Shown one piece after another: positions 13,465 to 17,754 of a DNA stretch of 17,754 nt. Under the pieces are notes generated by a model. It made no database searches and was not told the DNA's origin. It saw only the letters and a list, made by a program, of their open reading frames with translations. The position numbers and the translations under genes were made by a program. Position 1 is the first letter of the stretch, and every line of letters begins with the position of its first letter. Origin of the DNA: G023898405 sp964368985 (GTDB taxonomy: Bacteria > Myxococcota > UBA727 > JABDBI01); assembly GCA_964368985.1 (NCBI GenBank), contig CAYJDW010000055.1, positions 1-17,754 on the forward strand, written 5' to 3'.

Positions 13465-15072
13465 TTGCTTGATGATTTAATCGCTTCAAGCAAACGCGAT
13501 CAAATTATTTTTCGTCTATGGGCTAAGGATCCAAGCATCTTTGGGCAAAATCAGTCTTTGATGCTCGATTGGCTTGATGAACCTCGAGAAATGCTCGAGC
13601 ATCTTGAAAGCCTTCAAGAAATTTGTCGTCAAGTAAAAGAACGCTCATTCAGCGCCATTGTGCTTTTGGGCATGGGCGGATCGAGCCTCGCGGTACAGGT
13701 CTTTCAAGAAATTTTGGCGCCTGGTGCCATAAAGTTCCTCGTCCTCGACACCATTCACCCTGCTGCCATAGAACGTGTTCAAGAAAACATCGATTTATCT
13801 TCCACTCTTTTTATTGTGGCGAGTAAATCAGGCTCAACTTTGGAACCCAATTTGCTTTATCGCTATTTTTTGAGTGAATTAAAAAATATCAAGGTAAAAA
13901 ATCCCAGCTCCCATTTCATGGCCATTACCGACCCAAATACTCCTCTCGCGAAGGAAGCGGCGGCCTTAGGTTTTTTGACCGGTGCCGCCGGCAATCCGCT
14001 GATCGGGGGACGCTATTCGGCTTTGTCGCCCTTTGGCCTGGTGCCGGCCTTGCTGATGGATATCGACGCTAAAAAACTTTTAGAAACTTCCATGACTATG
14101 CTAAACGATTGTGGTCCGACCGTTATGATCGAACACAATCCGGGCACGCTGCTTGGCTTATTTTTAGCGGCTAATGCGCTCAAGGGTTATGACCAACTAG
14201 TCTTTCACTTTTCCCCCAAACTTAAAACGCTAGGGCTTTGGCTTGAGCAATTGATCGCAGAATCTTTGGGCAAGCAGCAAAACGGTATCGTGCCGATTAC
14301 TGAAGGAAACATTGATCACTTGGCTCTGCCTAAAGCCATGCACTGCGTTTTAGAACTGGCAGGCGATCCCATTTTGTCGAGCACCAAGGAAGCCTTGAAA
14401 AAAGCTCAAGTTGCCGTCGTTTACCTCGACATGCCAGAACTTTATGCGCTCGGTGCCGAGATGTTTCGCTGGCAAATAGCGGTGAGTAGTGCGGGAAGCG
14501 TGTTAAAGCTTAATCCTTTTGATCAGCCCGATGTTGAGAAGAGTAAGCTTTCAGCCGCTTTAATCCTCAAACAAATGAGCGAAAAGAAATTTGTAGCCCC
14601 TCAAGGTCCGTGCTTTTCATCATCCGCTCTCGATATTTTTGCCCATGGATCAGATAAAGAAACTATAAATATTTTGGCAAGTTTTTTTTCTGCCATAAAA
14701 AATGGCGATTATTGCGGCATATTATCCTATCTTGATGAAACTGATAAAAATCTTTCATTATTGCAATCATTGGTATTACAGATTAGCCAACGTTCAGTAC
14801 CTACCCTCTTGGAAAGCGGCCCACGCTACCTTCATTCGGTGGGCCAGCTCTTTAAGGGCGGTAAAAACAATGGCCATTTTATTCTGATTACCGGCACTTA
14901 TGATGCTGATTTAACAAGTGATTTGGGACTTAGTTTTAAAGATATTCATCTCAGCCAGGCCTTCGGAGACTACCAAGCCATGCTAGATGAAGGACGCCAC
15001 ATTTTACACATCCATTTAAAAGATATAGTTGTGGGCTTTAGGGAATTATTGGCATTAAGCAAACATATGTAA
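13465..15072 (+). CDS. pgi: Glucose-6-phosphate isomerase (C-terminal half of a split tal-pgi)
   Basis: Interconverts glucose-6-phosphate and fructose-6-phosphate. The 535-residue frame carries the sugar isomerase (SIS) motifs: LGMGGSSLA (68-76), ASKSGSTLEPN (119-129), FGLVPALL (190-197), LIAESLGK (263-270) and LNPFDQPDVEKSK (349-361). These are the variants seen in the bifunctional transaldolase/phosphoglucose isomerase, rather than in E. coli-type Pgi. The start is doubtful. TTG at 13465 is the first possible codon after an in-frame TAA (13420-13422). It has no Shine-Dalgarno and lies in a predicted hairpin. The first ATG (13561) would cut off the conserved RLWAKDPSIF segment. Reading upstream of the TTG gives SLNYYLDPARSH, a fusion-type linker. 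Expression probably depends on slippage at 13421-13429, or the frame break is an error. The gnd ribosome binding site overlaps its stop. Confidence 0.88.
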   Translation: MLDDLIASSKRDQIIFRLWAKDPSIFGQNQSLMLDWLDEPREMLEHLESLQEICRQVKERSFSAIVLLGMGGSSLAVQVFQEILAPGAIKFLVLDTIHPAAIERVQENIDLSSTLFIVASKSGSTLEPNLLYRYFLSELKNIKVKNPSSHFMAITDPNTPLAKEAAALGFLTGAAGNPLIGGRYSALSPFGLVPALLMDIDAKKLLETSMTMLNDCGPTVMIEHNPGTLLGLFLAANALKGYDQLVFHFSPKLKTLGLWLEQLIAESLGKQQNGIVPITEGNIDHLALPKAMHCVLELAGDPILSSTKEALKKAQVAVVYLDMPELYALGAEMFRWQIAVSSAGSVLKLNPFDQPDVEKSKLSAALILKQMSEKKFVAPQGPCFSSSALDIFAHGSDKETINILASFFSAIKNGDYCGILSYLDETDKNLSLLQSLVLQISQRSVPTLLESGPRYLHSVGQLFKGGKNNGHFILITGTYDADLTSDLGLSFKDIHLSQAFGDYQAMLDEGRHILHIHLKDIVVGFRELLALSKHM

Positions 15073-15084
15073 GAGGAATACGGC

Positions 15085-16062
15085 ATGCAAATAGCAATCA
15101 TTGGACTTGGTCGCATGGGGCAAAATATGGCCAAGCGGCTCATGAGCGATGGTCACGAAATCGTCGCCTATGATCAATCACCGGCAGCAAGAGCTGAGAT
15201 GGCCAAGCTGGGCGTGTCTACTCCTGAGTCATTGCCCGAGCTAAAGACCTTGTTAAAAAGCCCGCGAATTGCGTGGCTAATGGTGCCTCACGGCGATCCT
15301 GTCGACCAGGTTATCGCTACCTTGAGTGGCATATTTAGCAAGAACGATGTGATTATCGATGGCGGCAATTCCAATTTTCTCGAATCCATCAAACGCGGCG
15401 ACAAACTTAAAGAGAAAGGCATTCATTTCCTCGATATCGGGGTGAGTGGCGGCGTCTTTGGACTAGAACGAGGCTATTGCTTGATGGCAGGCGGGGATGC
15501 CAAAGCTTTTAATCACATTGAACCGATTTTAAAAAGTTTGGCGCCGGGTGAAGAGGCCGCTTCAAAAACCAAAAGCCGCACCACTAACGCCTCCCCTGCC
15601 CATCTAGGCTATTATTATTGCGGCAAAAGCGGTTCGGGCCATTATGTCAAAATGATTCACAATGCCATTGAATACGGCATGATGCAGTCCTATGCCGAAG
15701 GTTTAGAACTGCTCAAAAACGCCAACGTCGAGCATCTGCCCAAAGCCCAGCAATTTGATTTTGACCTCAAAGAAATTACCGAGCTTTGGCGACGAGGATC
15801 AGTGGTTGGATCATGGCTCTTAGATTTAATTGCTAATGCTTTGCATAAAGATCCAACCCTGGATGCCTTTAGCGGCCAAGTAAGCGATTCTGGTGAGGGC
15901 CGCTGGGCTTTGATTGAAGCCATTAAACAAAATACGCCCGCGCCTAATCTCGCGAATTCTCTCTTCACTCGCTTTCGCTCCCGACAACAGAAGCCTTTTG
16001 CAGAAAAATCTCTCTCCGCCTTGCGCAAAGAATTCGGCGGGCACAGTGAACATCAGGATTAA
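15085..16062 (+). CDS. gnd: 6-phosphogluconate dehydrogenase (decarboxylating), short NAD-type
   Basis: Oxidatively decarboxylates 6-phosphogluconate to ribulose-5-phosphate. The 325-residue product belongs to the short 6PGDH class (about 300-330 residues, against ~470 for E. coli Gnd). It has the Rossmann motif GLGRMGQNMAKRL (7-19), VPHGD (67-71), IDGGNSNF (91-98), GVSGGVFGLERG (119-130) and the catalytic segment GHYVKMIHNAIEYGMM (185-200) with Lys189, Asn193 and Glu196. Asp30 ends the second beta strand (IVAYDQS). NADP enzymes have Asn-Arg-Ser/Thr there, so NAD+ is the likely cofactor (inference from family knowledge). AGAGGA seven bases before the ATG fixes the start. It is followed three bases on by zwf, which makes its substrate precursor. 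Confidence 0.95.
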   Translation: MQIAIIGLGRMGQNMAKRLMSDGHEIVAYDQSPAARAEMAKLGVSTPESLPELKTLLKSPRIAWLMVPHGDPVDQVIATLSGIFSKNDVIIDGGNSNFLESIKRGDKLKEKGIHFLDIGVSGGVFGLERGYCLMAGGDAKAFNHIEPILKSLAPGEEAASKTKSRTTNASPAHLGYYYCGKSGSGHYVKMIHNAIEYGMMQSYAEGLELLKNANVEHLPKAQQFDFDLKEITELWRRGSVVGSWLLDLIANALHKDPTLDAFSGQVSDSGEGRWALIEAIKQNTPAPNLANSLFTRFRSRQQKPFAEKSLSALRKEFGGHSEHQD

Positions 16063-16065
16063 ATT

Positions 16066-17592
16066 ATGAATGATAAAAAATGTTATGTCGGCACCAAGGG
16101 AAAGCCTGCCCCTGATTGCGTGATGGTTATTTTTGGCGCCGGTGGCGATTTAACCAGCCGCCTTCTCTTGCCGACGCTGTGCCATTTGGGCGGCGCGCAA
16201 CTTCTGCCCCATAATTTCAATGTGGTAGGCGTCGCCGGCCACGATTATAACGACGAAAGCTTTCGTGATTATTTACTCCACGACATCGCCGAAAAAGTTC
16301 ATAACTGCGAAGCGGCTGACTTTGGTAAAACCTTGTCAAGCAAGGTTCACTATGTCCAAGGTCGCTTTGAAAATATCACTACTTTTGAGGCCCTGAAAAG
16401 GCGCTTAGAAGATATGGCTAAAAAAGAGAAAGCCAGCACTAATTATATATTTTATTTAGCGACGCCACCAAGCACGTTTTTACCTATCATTAAAGCGTTG
16501 CATAGTTTAGGATTATTTGATCAAGAAGAGGGTTTTCGCCGCGTCATTATCGAAAAACCTTTTGGTCACGATCTAGAGTCGGCCATTGAGCTCAATCAAT
16601 CAATTTTGGAGCTGATCAGCGAGCATCAAGTCTTTCGGATCGACCATTATTTGGGCAAAGAAACCGTACAAAATTTATTGGCTTTTCGGTTCGCCAACGG
16701 CATCTTTGAACCAATTTGGAATCACCACTATATCGACCATGTGCAGATCAGCGTGGCCGAAAATTCCGGTGTGGGCCTCAGAGGCAACTATTATGATCAT
16801 GCTGGCGCTTTGCGGGATATGGTGCCTAACCATCTCTTCCAGCTCTTAAGTTTGATTGCCATGGAACCTCCTATTTCTTTTGAATCCCGCGCGGTTCGCG
16901 ACGAGAAAGCGAAACTTTTACGTTCTATTAAACTTTTCGCCCCCGAGGAAGTGCTTACCCATGCGGTGCGGGCTCAATATGACGCCGGAGAAATCAATAA
17001 TAAAACAGTGCGAGGCTATATTGAAGAAGAACGGGTGCCAAAAAATTCCAACACTGAAACCTATGTCGCTATGAAATTGCTGATCGACAATTGGCGCTGG
17101 GCCGATGTGCCTTTTTATATTCGCACCGGCAAGCGGCTGAAAAAACGCGTCACTGAAATTGCTATCCAGTTTAAAAAAGCCCCCTCTATTATGTTTCAAA
17201 AAACCCGTACCGAAGAGCTGTCGCCTAATTTATTGGTCATTCATATTCAACCCGAAGAAGGCATTTCTTTACGCTTTGGCGCCAAAGTTCCCGGGCCCAC
17301 GGTTCGCATTGGCGACGTCAACATGCGCTTTCAATACAAAGATTATTTCGGCCTAAAATCAGGCACCGGCTATGAGACCCTCCTCTACGATTGCATGCTC
17401 GGCGACAGCACACTTTATCAACGCGCCGACATGGTAGAAACCGGATGGCGCGTGGTGCAGCCTATTCTCGACGTATGGAGCGCCATCAGGCCTAAAAGTT
17501 TCCCCACCTATGAGGCGGGATCAGCGGGCCCGGTGGAAGCGGATCGCTTGCTTGAGAAGGATGGGCGTGCGTGGCGAAATATGACGGAGTGA
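16066..17592 (+). CDS. zwf: Glucose-6-phosphate 1-dehydrogenase
   Basis: First enzyme of the oxidative pentose phosphate pathway: glucose-6-phosphate to 6-phosphogluconolactone with reduction of NAD(P). The 508-residue product has the nucleotide loop FGAGGDLTSR (23-32), EKPFGHDL (163-170), the signature RIDHYLGKETVQN (191-203) with Asp193 and His194, and YYDHAGALRDMVPNH (242-256) ending in the general base His256. The Arg that contacts the NADP 2'-phosphate in the Leuconostoc enzyme (GTARQ) is replaced: the segment here is GVAGHD (55-60). NAD use is therefore possible. It starts three bases after the gnd stop, with AGGA inside the end of gnd as ribosome binding site. It is the last gene seen in the operon. 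No pgl follows and I see no terminator in the 160 bases after it. Confidence 0.95.
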   Translation: MNDKKCYVGTKGKPAPDCVMVIFGAGGDLTSRLLLPTLCHLGGAQLLPHNFNVVGVAGHDYNDESFRDYLLHDIAEKVHNCEAADFGKTLSSKVHYVQGRFENITTFEALKRRLEDMAKKEKASTNYIFYLATPPSTFLPIIKALHSLGLFDQEEGFRRVIIEKPFGHDLESAIELNQSILELISEHQVFRIDHYLGKETVQNLLAFRFANGIFEPIWNHHYIDHVQISVAENSGVGLRGNYYDHAGALRDMVPNHLFQLLSLIAMEPPISFESRAVRDEKAKLLRSIKLFAPEEVLTHAVRAQYDAGEINNKTVRGYIEEERVPKNSNTETYVAMKLLIDNWRWADVPFYIRTGKRLKKRVTEIAIQFKKAPSIMFQKTRTEELSPNLLVIHIQPEEGISLRFGAKVPGPTVRIGDVNMRFQYKDYFGLKSGTGYETLLYDCMLGDSTLYQRADMVETGWRVVQPILDVWSAIRPKSFPTYEAGSAGPVEADRLLEKDGRAWRNMTE

Positions 17593-17638
17593 ATTCTCCC
17601 TTTGAGAGACTGGCGATAAACGCTAAACTTTCATACCT

Positions 17639-17701
17639 GTCATCGTGCTTGACACGAGGATCCATCGAATTGGCACTGTGCTTGGATCTTCGGGTCAAGC
17701 C
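17639..17701. repeat. Second, truncated copy of the palindromic repeat
   Basis: The left part 17639-17664 (GTCATCGTGCTTGA core) and the right part TGGATCTTCGGGTCAAGCC (17683-17701) are inverted relative to each other, with 3 mismatches over the 19 positions retained. They are of the same type as the element at 10639-10718. The right arm stops after TCAAGCC, where the first element continues CGAAGATGAC. What follows looks like an IS end. Confidence 0.75.
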
Positions 17702-17754
17702 GGCGTTGTTGCATAAATGGTGACCGTTTTACCTCAACAACTCCTCGCCCGCTT
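17702..17754. mobile_element. Possible end of an IS5-family (IS903-like) element, cut by the window edge
   Basis: GGCGTTGTTGCATAAAT at 17702 resembles the terminal inverted repeat of IS903-type elements (GGCTTTGTTGAATAAAT, recalled from memory), differing at two of 17 positions. It starts exactly where the palindromic repeat is broken. No transposase codons can be assigned in the remaining ~50 bases. A 7-bp inverted repeat (17705-17711 with 17735-17741) could alternatively make this a simple hairpin. Confidence 0.45.

Noticed and set aside
17593..17638. Terminator after zwf
   Set aside because: Only a 4-bp stem (TCTC/GAGA) without a U-tract is visible, which is not enough to call.
17492..17698. 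Minus-strand open frame over the zwf end and the repeat
   Set aside because: It is antisense to zwf and then runs through a palindromic repeat, a common cause of spurious short frames.

Overview
The window comes from a Gram-negative proteobacterium of moderate, slightly AT-leaning base composition. The evidence is a pstC-pstA-pstB-phoU phosphate operon, a bfd-bfr iron storage pair under a Fur-type palindrome, a lipoprotein with a classical lipobox, and long intergenic palindromes of the kind scattered through many Alpha- and Gammaproteobacteria. The tal/pgi arrangement, the PPi-type phosphofructokinase and the repeat types hint at an alphaproteobacterial or host-associated lineage. I cannot place it further from sequence alone.

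Layout. Positions 1-2880 (+) hold the end of an unknown gene and then pstC, pstA, pstB and phoU, joined by overlapping or touching stop/start codons. pstB is interrupted by a 100-N assembly gap that is clearly shorter than the missing DNA. A perfect 12-bp stem closes this operon and the convergent block that follows. Positions 2954-9489 (-) hold three exported-protein genes: an unrecognised 724-aa secreted protein with a basic disordered segment, a membrane-anchored or secreted S8 (subtilisin) protease, and a lipoprotein with three exactly 175-residue GEVED repeats. Positions 9714-10425 (-) hold bacterioferritin and its ferredoxin partner, with a Fur box at 10471-10487. An orphan intrinsic terminator facing the other way lies at 10534-10557.

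Positions 10755-17592 (+) form a compact sugar-phosphate operon: PPi-type 6-phosphofructokinase, ribose-5-phosphate isomerase B, transaldolase, glucose-6-phosphate isomerase, 6-phosphogluconate dehydrogenase (NAD-type fingerprint) and glucose-6-phosphate dehydrogenase. Together they form the hub joining the Embden-Meyerhof and pentose-phosphate pathways around fructose-6-phosphate and glucose-6-phosphate. Transketolase and 6-phosphogluconolactonase are not in the window. Copies of one palindromic repeat family lie on both sides of the operon. The downstream copy appears to be cut by the end of an IS5/IS903-like element at 17702.

The most notable observation is at 13421-13430. tal and pgi correspond to the two halves of the known bifunctional transaldolase/phosphoglucose isomerase. 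Here they lie in different frames, and the break falls exactly at a run of nine A. One extra A in the transcript, or a -1 ribosomal slip, gives a continuous 929-residue fusion whose linker looks like that of known fusions. The separate pgi frame has no ATG near its start and no Shine-Dalgarno. This is either a slippage-dependent gene or a homopolymer sequencing error.
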